Of a stretch of 64,000 bases of DNA, positions 37,322 to 47,857 are shown one piece after another. The notes below the pieces were generated by a model. That model did not search any database. It worked only from the letters and a program-made list of their open reading frames with translations, and had not been told where the DNA came from. Both the position numbers and the translations under genes were made by a program. The DNA is from Diadophis punctatus similis (taxonomy: Eukaryota > Chordata > Lepidosauria > Squamata > Dipsadidae), in NCBI GenBank assembly GCA_023053685.1, contig JALIGW010000005.1:50333742-50397741 (forward strand), given 5' to 3'. The first letter of the stretch is position 1. The number at the start of each line of letters is the position of its first letter.

Positions 37322-38120
37322 TAGAATAGAATAACAGAGTTGGAAGGGACCTTGGAGGTCTTCTAGTCCAACCCCCTGCTTAGGCAGGAAACCCTACACC
37401 ACTTCAGACAAATGGTTATCCAACATCTTCTTAAAACCTTCCAGTGTTGGAGCATTCACAACTTCTGGAGGCAAGCTGTTCCACTGATTAATTGTTCTAA
37501 CTGTCAGGACATTTCTTCTTAGTTCTAAGTTGCTTCTCTCCTTGATTAGTTTCCACCCATTACTTCTTGTTCTACCCTCAGGTGCTTTGGAGAATAGTTT
37601 GACTCCCTCTTCTTTGTGGCAACCCCTGAGATATTGGAACACTGCTATCATGTCATCCCTGGTACTTCTTTTCATTAGACTAGACATACCCAGTTCCTGC
37701 AACCGTTCTTCATATGTTTTAGCCTCCAGTCCCCTAATCATCTTTGTTGCTCTTCTCTGCACTCTTTCCAGAGTCTCCACATCTTTTTTACATCGTGGCA
37801 ACCAAAACTGAATGCAGTATTCCAAGTGTGGCCTTACCAAGGCATTATAAAGTGGTACTAACACTTCACGTGATCTTGATTCTATCCCTGTTAATGCAGC
37901 CTAGTACTGTGTTGGCTTTTTTGACAGCTGCTGCACACTGCTGGCTCATATTTAAATGGTTGTCCACTAGGACTCCAAGGTCCCTCTCACAGTTACTACT
38001 GTTGAGCAAGATACCACATATACTATACCTGTGCATTTTGTTTTTCTTGCCTACATGTAGAACCTTACTTTTTTCATCATTTAATTTCATTTTGTTAGAA
38101 AGCGCCCAATGTTTCATAAC
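37322..38120 (-). mobile_element. CR1 LINE, 5'-truncated, with ORF2 C-terminus and 3' end
   Basis: Minus-strand frames 38117-37866 and 37864-37394 encode LNDEKSKVLHVGKKN, RDLGVLVDNHLNMSQQCAAA, NALVRPHLEYCIQFW, LERVQRRATKMIRGL and NQWNSLPPEVVNAPTL. This is the classic avian/reptile CR1 ORF2 C-terminus. One frameshift near 37865 separates the two parts. The 3' end reads aaggtccctt-type sequence with a terminal attctat microsatellite (37320-37335 on the plus strand). The family differs from the CR1 at 4141-8290. Confidence 0.92.
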
Positions 38121-38344
38121 TTTACAGAGAGGGCCAGCCCTGCTATTAGGCAGAGTGAAGCAGCTGCCTCAAAAAGCAGATAAGATCCTTGGTGTCCTGA
38201 AAGAGTGGCAAGTAGTTAATTAGTCAGTGTTATCACTGTATTTCTACAATGGTTATTGGTGCTGAGGAATTTTCTGAATATCATGAAGAATGTGTAGTTC
38301 AAAAGTAAATGGGACCAAAGCAAAAAATAATAATAATTGAAGAT
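38121..38344. other. Unassigned spacer
   Basis: The block agggccagccctgctattag near 38130 looks like repeat DNA. No family assigned. Confidence 0.35.
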
Positions 38345-38575
38345 TAAAAAATAAGGTTGGTGTAGTGCTTCAGATGTTAGTCTAGAAACCAAGAGCATCA
38401 GGCCTACCATAGGCATGAAAATTTGGCTATGTGACTTTAGGCCATTCACTCTCAGCCCAACCCACACCAACAGGGTTGTTGCTGTGGGGGAAAACAGTGG
38501 GGGGAGGAGTATTAGGTACATTTGTTGCTTTGAATTATTTATAAAATTAATAAAGGAGGGATAAAAATCTAAAAA
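38345..38575 (+). mobile_element. tRNA-derived SINE (second squamate family)
   Basis: A tRNA-like head ggttggtgtagtgcttcaga, then ctagaaaccaagagcatcag, tgtgactttaggccattcac, agcccaacccacaccaacag and the tail gaattatttataaaattaat with A-rich end. A tail-only fragment of the same family is at about 57632-57680 (cgccgccttgagttgtttg). Confidence 0.75.
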
Positions 38576-39041
38576 AAACCTGCTGGCATAAATTTACGGG
38601 GAGAATGGTTGATTTCCAAGTTACGGCTTTGGAGGACCACATACAAACTAGAAACTGTAGATTAGAGTGACATGTTTTATATCTAGTATGTATATCTCAA
38701 CCAATCAAATCAGGACTTTGCAGATATGAAGAAGAAAAGTTTTAGAACTTAAAAACACAAGCCATAATAAATCTAGTCCCACAGGAGTTGGACGGCCTAT
38801 AAGAATGAACAAATAAATAAATAAATAAATAAATAGGTTTTTTTAAAATGGCTGTTCTTCAAATAGTACCATTTTGATTTTTTTTCCTGTATGCAATCAA
38901 GTTTTGTCATAACTTTTACTAATGAATTACACATTAAAATCTAGAAATTTTTATATTTTAGATGTAGTCCTGAGATAACAATTGCCACCAATAAGAAAAT
39001 ACATTCCCTTTCTTAAAGGACATGGCAGCTATCCTGGGTTC
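38576..39041. other. Unassigned spacer
   Basis: Contains an (AAAT)n run at about 38809-38835. No gene seen. Confidence 0.4.
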
Positions 39042-39049
39042 ATCTATCA

Positions 39050-39421
39050 CAGTGGTTCCCAACCTGTGGTACATGTACCACTAGTGGTACGCAAGGGCCT
39101 TCCAGGTGGTACGCGAACACTTTCGGGGTCATGAACGATTTTTAGTTAGTTTTTTTTTACTTCACAAAAATGTTTACTGCCTAACACAAGATAATCTGGC
39201 AACGATTTGCAACTGTTGCCACATGCCACCCACCTGGTCCCAGCGGCCCGAGAATCCAGTTGCTGGATGCGCGGGGCCAAAAAAGGAACGGTGACTGTTC
39301 TGAACTCTATGGAAATAAAGTGATATCTGATCGAATTTAGTTTCTCTGGAACCAGGTGGTACGCGGTGACTGTACGGGACCTCCAAGTGGTACTCGATCA
39401 CAAAAAGGTTGGGAACCACTG
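39050..39421. mobile_element. hAT MITE (cagtggttcccaacc family) with perfect TSD
   Basis: Left end cagtggttcccaacctgtgg and right end aaggttgggaaccactg. The 8-mer atctatca is at 39042-39049 and 39422-39429. Internally, gtggtacgc occurs several times (39085, 39105, 39357), giving subterminal repeats. No transposase. Confidence 0.88.
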
Positions 39422-39574
39422 ATCTATCAGTTATAATATTCTCTGGAATCCTCAAATTTTGCCTACAATTTGCATCGAATTTGCTGCTGTCATAAATCCC
39501 AGCCTAACAGAGATGAGGCCAACAGTGACTATTGATCGTTGTAAATACTCTTTCAGATCAATTTTAGTTGATTT

Positions 39575-40222
39575 ACATTGTAGTTCTTTGTTCTGTTTAA
39601 ATGGTCAGCAACAAACCAGCAGGATATATAAGAATCAAAAACATTTTACAAAAGTAGCCTTATGCAAGAATCAGAGAAGATATATCACAAGTAAACTTTC
39701 TTCTCACTGTAGGGCCAGAAACTTGTGATCAAACCTGTCTTTACATTAATTCACTCCTTTGTTTAGAAGAAACAATTCCAGTATAACTGACCATGTAAAC
39801 AAATTAGAAAAGCTTCTTAAACTTGCTGGTGCATAGGCCTATATTTAAGATAACAGAATATTCCTACCCTGGTTCTAATGTACAAACTAATTATTAGATT
39901 TATGCAACATACTAGGGCTGCTTAACCATGGTTTGTTGAATGGAGTCACAGATTATGGTCACCTAAACCAAAACCATGCAACCGGATTATGGCTAAATCC
40001 TGTCACTATATTTGTTCTAAAGATGACATTGTAGTTCTTTGTTCTGTTTAAATGGTCAGCAACAAACCAGCAGGATATATAGGAATCAAAGCATTTTACA
40101 AAAGCAGCCTTATGCAAGAATCAGAGAAGATATATCAAGAGAAGATATCTCACAAGTAAACTTTCTTCTCACTGTAGGGCCAGAAACTTGTGATCAAACC
40201 TGCCTTTACATTAATTCACAGC
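39575..40222. repeat. Local direct duplication (two about 180-bp copies)
   Basis: The stretch from acattgtagttctttgttct to taatt/cactc at 39575-39753 is repeated at 40027-40220 with few changes. The second copy has an extra ~13 bp that doubles an agagaagatatatc motif. The roughly 270 bp between the copies are unique. No reading frame is conserved, so this is a segmental copy rather than a gene. Confidence 0.9.
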
Positions 40223-40887
40223 CACTTAAATAAATCTCTATAAGAAATGTGTATGCCCATGTTTGTCTTTTGAGACAAGATTGCTAATGCAAGAACAGAT
40301 CTCAGTTTGTTAAAAACACAATTCCAGTGTTATATGACTTCAAAAAACACATATACCCACATTACTGAGTGCATAAAATTCCAAGATTTACATGCAAATC
40401 AGATCTTAAATATCAACTGTTTATCAGTGCAGATCTATTGAATATTGCTAACTAACAATACCATCAAGTAGTCAGACTGAAACCAGCAGCTAGTATTCAC
40501 ATTGTCTTATGCATATTATTTTCCCTGAAAAAAACCAGGATCTTGAGTCCATTAAATGGAAATCAGAGAAGGAGGATTACTTACAAACAATGTAATAAGG
40601 ATCAAATCGTAGATTTCAAGCAGTAATTCTAGAATGGCTTCTCTTTGTATGCTAAGCAGCAATAAATAGAACGGTGGCCTAAGTGTTCTTTTTTTGAAAA
40701 CCTGTTTTTGTTTCGAGAGAAACAGCCGTTTTTCAAAGCAGTTCGATCAGGGCACGACCGTAGCGCTTGGCCTTTCTTTCCTTAGGAAGAGCCGACCTCG
40801 CGGATTCTTGTAGCAAAAGCAGCAGCCACAGATAAATTTAAATAAAACTTCAACAATAACAACAAAACACCCTGAAGGAAAGTTACC
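40223..40887 (-). other. Probable PAQR9 3' UTR and flank
   Basis: Sequence directly downstream of the PAQR9 stop on the minus strand. It is AT-rich with no repeat recognised. A polyadenylation hexamer on the minus strand could not be fixed, so the UTR end is unknown. Confidence 0.4.
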
Positions 40888-42024
40888 TCATTCCTGTTTG
40901 CAGACCTCTGGGCTATTATTTAAAAATCTCCGGATGACCAGGGCAAGGCACAGTATCAAGCCCAGCATGTAGCCGATGGTGCCCGCAAACGTAGGCGAGG
41001 TGGGCGGAGGGCTTTGAAGAAAGTGCCGCAAGCCCTCCTCTACGTAGAACATCTGGTCGTAGATGCTAAGGAACGTGAAGATGTGGAAAAGCTGGTGGCT
41101 GTGGCCGATGATGTCGAAGAGGCCCGGGTGGATCCGCTCGGGGATCTTACTGATGTTGAAGAAAGCAGCCACCAGCAGCCAGAAGTAGCGGCGGTAGAAG
41201 TGCAGGAAGAGGGTGGGGTTGTGGTCCTGCAGGTCGAAGAAGAGGCTTTCCAGCATGATGGGGCAGGCCATGCTGAGCGGCATGACGAAGACGAAGGTGC
41301 GGATGGCGAAGGGGTAGGCGCACCACTCGGAGCGGCTCTTGCAGCAGGCCACGGTGCAGGCCACGGCCAGCGCGAAGGCGACCGGCAGCACCAGCGCGCT
41401 GTAGGCGGCGATGGGCGCGCTGCAGTCCACGTGCCAGCCCAGGCGCTGCTGCAGGTAGCGACTGAGCATGCGCGGCTCCAGCAAGCTCAGCTTGGGCAGC
41501 AGGTAGTAGTAATAGGCCACCGTGCTGGCGAAGCCGTAGTAGCTGATGGAGGCGTAGTCCAGGTAGAAGAAGGCGGCACGCAGGCGTAGCGAGAGGCAGC
41601 TGAACACATGGGCCGTGCAGCTCATGGCAAAGGTGAGCAGGACGCCCGAGGCGTAGCACCACAGCGGCAGCAGCGCGGGGTGATGGAAAGGCAGGTCGCC
41701 GGCCTCGCGCAGCACCAGCAGACGGCAGAATTTACCGACGAAAAGCAGCAGAGGGATGAAGTGGGTCCAGAAGTTGAGCGTCTCGTTGGTGGGCTGCAGC
41801 ACCGAGGCCAGGCATTCCTGCGCCGAGCAGTGCAGCCGCCGGTAGCCCGACAGGATGAAGCATTCCACGAAGTCGTCGGGCACCTCGTCCCAACGCAGCG
41901 TCCCAACGGAGGGCCGGGGCGAGGGCAGGGAAGCGGAGAGCAGAGGGCGGCCGGGATGAGGGGACGGCTGCGGCGGGGCAACCCTAGGGGGCGCCTGGCC
42001 TTCGCCGCCTCCGCCCGCGGGCAT
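40888..42024 (-). CDS. PAQR9: PAQR9, progestin and adipoQ receptor family member 9 (membrane progesterone receptor epsilon)
   Basis: A complete intronless coding region of 378 codons; the human protein is about 377. It encodes a seven-helix membrane protein of the PAQR family (adiponectin/membrane progestin receptors). Landmarks in this numbering: WDEVPDDFVECF at 45-56; the family motif PTNETLNFWTHF at 78-89; SCTAH with zinc-ligand His139; LDYASISYYG at 155-164 with Asp156; and GHSHQLFH at 307-314, giving His310 and His314 of the HxxxH motif. Hydrophobic helices lie at about 85-105, 120-140, 155-178, 207-228, 240-262, 277-293 and 345-366. The start at 42024 (A at -3) is chosen because it gives the vertebrate length; the frame stays open to an upstream ATG at 42423. 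PAQR9 is a single-exon gene in other vertebrates, and all key residues are intact, so it is a functional gene rather than a retrocopy. Confidence 0.96.
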   Translation of the reverse strand: MPAGGGGEGQAPPRVAPPQPSPHPGRPLLSASLPSPRPSVGTLRWDEVPDDFVECFILSGYRRLHCSAQECLASVLQPTNETLNFWTHFIPLLLFVGKFCRLLVLREAGDLPFHHPALLPLWCYASGVLLTFAMSCTAHVFSCLSLRLRAAFFYLDYASISYYGFASTVAYYYYLLPKLSLLEPRMLSRYLQQRLGWHVDCSAPIAAYSALVLPVAFALAVACTVACCKSRSEWCAYPFAIRTFVFVMPLSMACPIMLESLFFDLQDHNPTLFLHFYRRYFWLLVAAFFNISKIPERIHPGLFDIIGHSHQLFHIFTFLSIYDQMFYVEEGLRHFLQSPPPTSPTFAGTIGYMLGLILCLALVIRRFLNNSPEVCKQE

Positions 42025-42680
42025 CGTCCTCCGCTTCGTCTCGGGCTGCTGCTGCCGATGATGATGTCGCCGCTGGCCGTCCCCGCCGGGCTCGTTGAGA
42101 TGCTCCCCGCCCGCTTGCTGCCCAGAAAAGCGGCAGCAGCCAGAGCTGGGATTGTGATGTAAGCTCATAGCGGCAAAGCTGCTTTTCCTCCGCCTGGAAG
42201 AGTTGCAGAGGATTTGTGCTTCAGAGGAGCAGCCGCGGCGGTGGCAGCCGCCTCCCCCTCTTCTTCCTCCTCCTCTTCCTCTTCTTCCACCGCCGCCTCT
42301 TTTTTCTCCTGCATCATTCATTACAGGAAGGACAGGAGGCGAGGAAAAGCAAGCTTGCTCACTCCAGCCAGCGAGCGGCAGCTCCTGCAGAGAGAAGCGG
42401 CGGGGAGCATTGCAGTCATTCAAGCCTTGCCTGGCGCGATGGGATCATGGCTTGCTGTGGCCCATTAGATGCCCCTCTCGGCTTCTGTTTCTTCAATTCA
42501 CATCCGGGGAAGACCCCTTTTCCCACCTCCGGCTTCCTCAAGACACCCGAGCCACATTTAATGGTCGTTACCTCGATTGGAGCAAAGCTGCAGTGCCGCT
42601 CCACTCTTTCCAAACGCAAGGACGTTCCGCCTCTCTCTCTCTCCGCCCCCGTCCTATCGGTGCCTTTTTCGAAATACACG
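42025..42680 (-). promoter_or_regulatory. PAQR9 5' UTR and CpG-rich promoter region
   Basis: GC-rich sequence immediately upstream of the PAQR9 start, continuing the CpG island that covers the coding region. It has Gly/Arg-type GCC and CTT/CCT trinucleotide runs (42240-42300). A CCGCCCCC box is on the plus strand at about 42642, followed by an abrupt fall in GC after about 42690. No TATA box was recognised. The transcription start cannot be fixed from sequence alone. Confidence 0.55.
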
Positions 42681-42689
42681 TGGTAGAAT

Positions 42690-43004
42690 TACGGTCAAAG
42701 AATTCCCATCGTATTTTTCTTAACTTTTCACATGAAAATTTGAACACACGTATGTTTTTGGCAAGGTTTAAGGACAAACCCCACACGGGCATTTTAGGAT
42801 TTAACAAAAGGCAATCCTGAATTCTAAAATACAAGGCAAGCATTTTTAAATAAACTTATTTAGAAATAATCTAAGGAAAACCCAGTACATCAAATTAAAT
42901 GTGTATGGTACTATTTTTAGATAATTGATTTGGGTATAAGGGGCACAATATATTGCAACTTCTGCTTTATAGTGGCCAATTCTTGTGACAACAAGCAAAC
43001 CGCA
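42690..43004. other. Unassigned spacer
   Basis: AT-rich flank of the CpG island; no feature seen. Confidence 0.4.
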
Positions 43005-43212
43005 AAAGCTTTAACCTTAGACTGTCTACAGTCGACCTCTCCCGGTTTCTAAGAGGTCTGTAAGGGGCATGCATAAGCACACCACTGTGCCTATCGTCCC
43101 TGTCCTACTGTCCTATTGTCCTCTTTTATCGTTACTTTTTACTTATGTTTATACAAACTACTACTATCCTATACATGTTTGACAAATAAATAAAATAAAT
43201 AAATAAATAAAC
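43005..43212 (+). mobile_element. CR1 3' end (ORF2 last codons plus 3' UTR)
   Basis: aaccttagactgtctacagt encodes the final NLRLSTVDL-like residues of CR1 ORF2. A stop after aagaggtctgtaa, the ccctgtcctactgtcctatt block and an (AATA)n tail follow. It is nearly collinear with 14812-15012. Confidence 0.88.
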
Positions 43213-44058
43213 CCTGAAGACCCAAGGGGCAAGTTTCAATATTGGAACATAGAAGCAGTTTGAACAAATAACACAAGGGCATAACAAATCCTTTGACAAC
43301 CATTACAAATTTAATTGAAGTTAAAACACACCCCAGCATTCTGGGCCAAAATAATTCTTATATTAACATATGGGCTGGCACTGGACTGTCCAATACTATT
43401 TTAAATTGTGGAAAAGGTTGGCATAGAAATGAATTGTGTGTAAACTTATTTTTGTAAGTCCCATGGGATACAAAATGCCATGTGGGATAAATTTGAGCAT
43501 CAAAGTGGTGCATATATTGATAATTCTTAGGCAGATGATATATTTATCAGCTGTGCAGTGATGCAATTAGAGAGAAAATAAACTCTTGCTATTGACAGCT
43601 TTTTTTAAAAAAAATTGAATTAATAAGATCTATTATCTGGATACTATACAGGCCAATTCCTTGGATTTGAAATTTTTGTTTCTATACCATGTAAAGACAA
43701 AGTGTTTTAGATTACTGAACAAGGACTGTTGCACTGCAGTTTTGAAATAATTGGGCTAACGTAAGGAATATTACTAATTAGTTTTCAAATAAAATGTGAA
43801 GATACAAAGTGTATGTATAGAAGTATGTTTGTAAAATGTTTTAAAAGGCACAGGAACATTATTTACAAAGGAGATTTGAGTTGACTAAACACATCCCTAG
43901 TAGAGCCAGAAATTTTGATGGACGGAAGTGTTGAGCTGTTTTACAATGATTCATTGCACTAAGCAATTGTTAATTTTAATTACGATTTGTTTGAATAAAC
44001 ACAGTTGGATTCAAGCACTATTGAGGCATAATTTTCATTTTATACACCACTATGCTTA
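43213..44058. other. Intergenic, no gene seen
   Basis: AT-rich, no feature. Confidence 0.45.
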
Positions 44059-44066
44059 AGCTATAG

Positions 44067-44678
44067 CAGTGATGGTGAACCTATGGCACGCGTGCCACAG
44101 GTGGCACGCGGAGCCATATCTGAGGGCACGTGAGGCGTTGCCCTATGTCAGCTCCAGCACGCATGTGTGTGCTGGCCAGCTGATTTTCAGCCTTCCAGAG
44201 GGTGGGTGGGAAGCCGTTTTCACCCTCTCCAGGCTTCAGGAAAGCCTCTGGAGCCTGTGGATGGCGAAAAACGGACCCGACGAACTTTCCGAAAACGGAA
44301 ACGAACTTCCGGTAGGCCTGTTGGGTCCCTTTTCGCCCTCCCCAGGCTTCATGAAAGCCTCCTGAAGCCTGGGGAGAGCGAAAAACAGCCCAATGGGCCT
44401 ACCGGAAGTTCATTTCTGAACTTCCGGTAGGCCCGCTGGGCCTGTTTTTCGCCATCCACAGGCTCCGGAGGCTTTCCTGAAGCCTGGGGAGGGCAAAAAC
44501 GGCCTCTCTCCCCCTCCGGAAGGCCGAAAATCAGATGGCCAGTGTGCATAGGGGGGCAACATGGGGGTTGTGCGCGCAGGGGAGGGCATTGCATTATGGG
44601 TGTGGGCATGCGCACGCACGCTATCGCGCGCGTACGTGCCCTTTTGGCACCCGAACAAAAAAACGTTTGCCATCACTG
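44067..44678. mobile_element. OC1-like hAT MITE, long copy (612 bp) with perfect TSD
   Basis: Left end cagtgatggtgaacctatgg and right end acgtttgccatcactg, with agctatag at 44059-44066 and 44679-44686. The interior holds repeated blocks of ttttcgcc-ctcc-ccaggctt-catgaaagcctc in alternating orientation and two gaacttccggtaggcc repeats, so the interior is itself palindromic or tandem. No transposase. Confidence 0.88.
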
Positions 44679-44685
44679 AGCTATA

Positions 44686-44752
44686 GCAATAGCACTTAGA
44701 CTTATATATCGCTTCACAGTGCTTTTACAGCCCTCTCTAAGCAGTATAAGCC
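44686..44752 (-). mobile_element. tRNA-derived squamate SINE, tail fragment
   Basis: gcaatagcacttagacttat, cgcttcacagtgctttt and cagccctctctaagcagt match the tail half of the SINE at 12255-12477. The fragment starts exactly at the hAT target duplication, so the hAT inserted at its edge. Confidence 0.75.
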
Positions 44753-44780
44753 CAAACCAAATCACATTTGTTGTTTAGCG

Positions 44781-44913
44781 CAGTGTTTCTCAAACTTGAC
44801 AACTTTAAATTGGATGAATTTCAATTCCTAGAATTTCCCAGCCAGCAGGCTCGCTTGGGAATTCTAGAAGTTGACATCCACACATCTTAAAGTTATGCGG
44901 TTAGGAAACATTG
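44781..44913. mobile_element. Palindromic hAT-like MITE, decayed
   Basis: Left end cagtgtttctcaaacttgac and right end ggttaggaaacattg. The interior contains inverted arms (attcctagaatttcccagcc and ggctcgcttgggaattctag). The flanking 8-mers no longer match. Confidence 0.6.
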
Positions 44914-45505
44914 TTTTCATGTAATATCTAAACTACACTGTTTCCAAAGATCCCGTGATTTAGATGCAGTTTCACGCCTATTGGCAGTCTCTATTTCCTC
45001 CTCCACACCATCCTACACTGATTATAGTTCTCTGTCTGTATGCCTGACTGTTGCTGGGTCTCATTTTCCTTAATCCTAAAGAAATGCAGCAGGAATAACC
45101 TGACTAAATCAAACTACAGTTTTGTGGCCATATGACAGCTGTATTTATTCTGACTCAGAGTAAATGTATAGCTCTGCAAACATATGCTTTACCTCTCTTC
45201 TAACCCTTTATCACATGGAGAAAAATGACAAGTGCAGGATATTCTGTCACTGGGCTGACATTTTGTTACCTGAAATGAAATAGGAAATGACACTTTCTGA
45301 GTCATACAAGTTTCATACAATCCATTTTGGAATCTGAGGCATAAAATCTCACAAATCTCCCTGTCTATTTCATCCTAGCAGTAAAAATGGAATTAAACAT
45401 TAAACAATTATCAGTTTTCTCCCTTTTCATGACACTCCAAATCAATAATTTGAGACTTTTTAAATTATTGGTTCATCTGTTTTTATTCTCTGGTTGTTCT
45501 TTAAA
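44914..45505. other. Intergenic, no gene seen
   Basis: No recognised feature. Confidence 0.4.
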
Positions 45506-45585
45506 ATACTGTACGCTGCCCTGAGTCCTTAGGGAGTAGGGCGGCATAGAAGAAGTCCAAAATAAATAAATAAATAAATAAAAAA
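45506..45585 (+). repeat. LINE/SINE 3' tail fragment
   Basis: tacgctgccctgagtcctta, gggagtagggcggcatagaa and an (AATA)n tail: the same kind of tail as at 1370/3995, probably L2/CR1-derived. Confidence 0.65.
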
Positions 45586-45712
45586 GCAAGGGAGACACTT
45601 CCTAAGGCTTTATTTAAGATGGCGGAAGAACTAGTCATCCAAGATGCATGGCGAGAGATACAGCCCAAGGAAAATCAATATTCATTTTACTCAAATAGGC
45701 ATATGTCTTGGT

Positions 45713-45911
45713 CAGTGGTGGGTTGCTACCGGTTCGTACCGGTTTGCCCCAGTTTGGGTGAACCGGTAGCGGCGGTAGTGGGAGGTTCCGCCCACCCACC
45801 CGGACGTCATCACAGACGATCTGCGCACGTGCAGAAGCGCCGCATGTGAGCAAAGCACGCATGCGCGCATTCACAGTTCCAAATCGGTAGCGAAGGTAAG
45901 TGAAACCCAAG
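45713..45911. mobile_element. Non-autonomous hAT-like element (accggttc family)
   Basis: Left end cagtggtgggttgctaccgg, gaaccggtagcggcggtag, a cgcacgtgcagaagcgccg-type interior and right end ggtaagtgaaaccca. TSD not resolvable. Confidence 0.65.
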
Positions 45912-45929
45912 AATAGATATGATATCGAT

Positions 45930-46790
45930 GTCAGCAGTGCCAAAAGCTAATATACAAGAAATAAGTATAGAAACAAGTAACTGGGCAGATCATAATCTGA
46001 TAAAAGTTATATGAAAGGGACAAAAATGGAAATCAAGATGGACGTTGAACCAAGAAATATTAAAAGGAATTTATTTAATTTATGGAAAGAGAACTAGACT
46101 TTTTCTTTAAAGAGAACATGAAAGATCACTACAAAATGTATGAGATACAGCAAAGGCATACATTAGAGGATTAACTATGACATTCAGTGAAAAAAGTATT
46201 AAGAGACAAAATCAAAGGATACTAGAAGAGTACAAGAGATTAGAGACAGAACTAAAAAAAGATCCACAAAAAAAAAGAATATAAAGAACCAAATGGACTT
46301 AATGAAAAATAAGTTGAATTTAATAGATAAAGAAGAACTAGCACGAAAAATTAAAAGTGTAAAACAAAATCTTTGAAAATGCAAATAATCCATGAAATGG
46401 CTGGCGTATAAATTGAAAAAGGAGAAAGAAAAGAAATTGATACACCAACTAGTGTATGACAAAGGAAACACACTATCAAAATGATGATAAACAGAAAGTG
46501 ATTCGAAACTACTATGGGGAACTATATGACCAAGAGTTAATTCCAGAAGATAAAATAAAACAATACTTGGAAAAAGCGGAACTACCTAAAATACCTGAAA
46601 CAGTGAAAGCAATGTTAGATGAACGTATATCAATGGTGGAATTAACAGAAGCAATCAAGAGGCAAAAAAATGGGAAAACACCAGGTCCGGATGGACTGCC
46701 AGCAGAATTATATAAAGACTTACAAGGTACTTTAAGTATCCCAATGTTGGAAGTATTCAACAAACTTTCTCCCTCCATCTTTTATTCGGC
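45930..46790 (+). mobile_element. L1 ORF2 fragment: endonuclease end and RT linker
   Basis: The plus-strand translation, with several stops, gives an SDHN-like WADHNLIKV at about 45985, then KWKSRWTLN and AKAYIRGLTMTFSEKSIKRQ. The open frame 46456-46845 carries RNYYGELYDQE, LTEAIKRQKNGKTPGPDGLP and AELYKDL, the strongly conserved L1 segment just before the RT fingers (K-x-PGPDG). The RT core that should follow is missing. The C-terminus reappears at 49435. The element is therefore interrupted and internally deleted. Confidence 0.88.
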
Positions 46791-46857
46791 TTTGTTTTCT
46801 TGCCACACGGCGCAGGAGGAAGCGAACCAGCAGCGAGGTAAGTAAGAACCCAACCCT
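46790..46857. mobile_element. Right end of an accggttc-family hAT-like element
   Basis: gtaagtaagaacccaaccctg at about 46837-46857 resembles the right terminus of 31095-31445. No matching left end was found on this side of the L1 fragment. Confidence 0.45.
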
Positions 46858-46861
46858 GCTT

Positions 46862-47095
46862 CCAGGGTCCCCCGTGCCCCTTTTGGCTCCCAGGGGGCTA
46901 TAGGGAGGCTTGCTAGGCCCAAAATGGGGTGCGGGGGTGGTGGTGCAGTGCCCCCCACATCCCTTTTGGCTCCCAGGGGGCTGTAGGGAGGCTTGCTAGC
47001 TGAAAATGGGGCGTAGGGGTGTGTGCGGCGCCCCTGCACCCCTTTTGGGTCCCAGGGGGCTGTAGGGAGGCTTGCTAAGCCCAAAAGGGGTGCGG
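46862..47095. repeat. Minisatellite, three units of about 80-84 bp
   Basis: The core ggctcccagggggctatagg / gaggcttgctag recurs at about 46884, 46968 and 47048, each followed by ccaaaatggggtgcgggg-type sequence. Open frames inside come from the repeat. Confidence 0.9.
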
Positions 47096-47124
47096 GAGAG
47101 CCTTCAAGGGAGAAAGAAAGAAAC

Positions 47125-47572
47125 CCTCACTGTTTGGGGATCCCCACGTGCATGGAGTTTGAGTTGAGAGCTCATTGTAAGTGGCTGCTAAGCTATCCTT
47201 GCTCAGGTTAAGCTAATCAGCAGTGGAGTTCTAAGAATGCCAGATGATCAATGGGCATGTTCTCAGTTTCAAAACATCTGGCTTTTCTTCCTGCTACCAA
47301 AGACCTTCTGGGGTTCTTCACACGGAGGGAGGGAGGGAAGGGTAAACCCTTTTACTCACACTTTATCCTCACTGTTTGGGGATCCCCACGTGCACTGAGC
47401 TTGATTTGAGAGCTCATTGAAAGTGCTGTTAGCTATCCTTGCTCAGGCTAAGCTAATCAACAGTGGAACTCTAAGAATGCCAGATGATCAATGGGCATGT
47501 TCTCAGTTTCAAAACGTCTTGTTTTTCTTCCTGCTACAAAAGACCTTCTGGGGTTCTTCACAGGAAGGGAGG
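47125..47572. repeat. Tandem duplication, two units of about 242 bp
   Basis: cctcactgtttggggatccc begins at 47125 and again at 47367. The following ttgagagctcattg, gctatccttgctcagg, gccagatgatcaatgggcat and agaccttctggggttcttca recur in the same order and spacing. The first unit ends in a GGGA run; the second runs into the GA-rich tract. Confidence 0.92.
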
Positions 47573-47576
47573 GAGG

Positions 47577-47616
<40 letters not shown>

Positions 47617-47733
47617 GAAAAAGGAAAGAGAAAGGAAGAAAAAGAAAAAGAAAAAGAAAAAGGAAGGAAGGGAGAGAGAAGAAAGAAAAAGAGAGAAAGA
47701 GAAAGAGAAAAAGAAAGAAAAAGGAAGGAAGGG

Positions 47734-47802
<69 letters not shown>

Positions 47803-47806
47803 AAGG
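47573..47806. repeat. Polypurine (GA/GAAA) tract, about 230 bp
   Basis: Almost pure A/G on the plus strand: (GA)n at 47580-47610, mixed GAAA/GGAA in the middle, and (GA)n at 47740-47797. It yields Arg/Glu/Lys and Ser/Leu/Phe pseudo-frames on both strands. Confidence 0.97.
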
Positions 47807-47857
47807 AAGCACCACAAACCCTGGCACTAGATGTGGCTTCAGAAGACACTTTGAAAT

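Noticed and set aside
41014..42820. Several long plus-strand frames and a second minus frame over PAQR9
   Set aside because: Shadows of the GC-rich PAQR9 coding region and its promoter; no conserved domain, and the PAQR9 frame fully explains the sequence.
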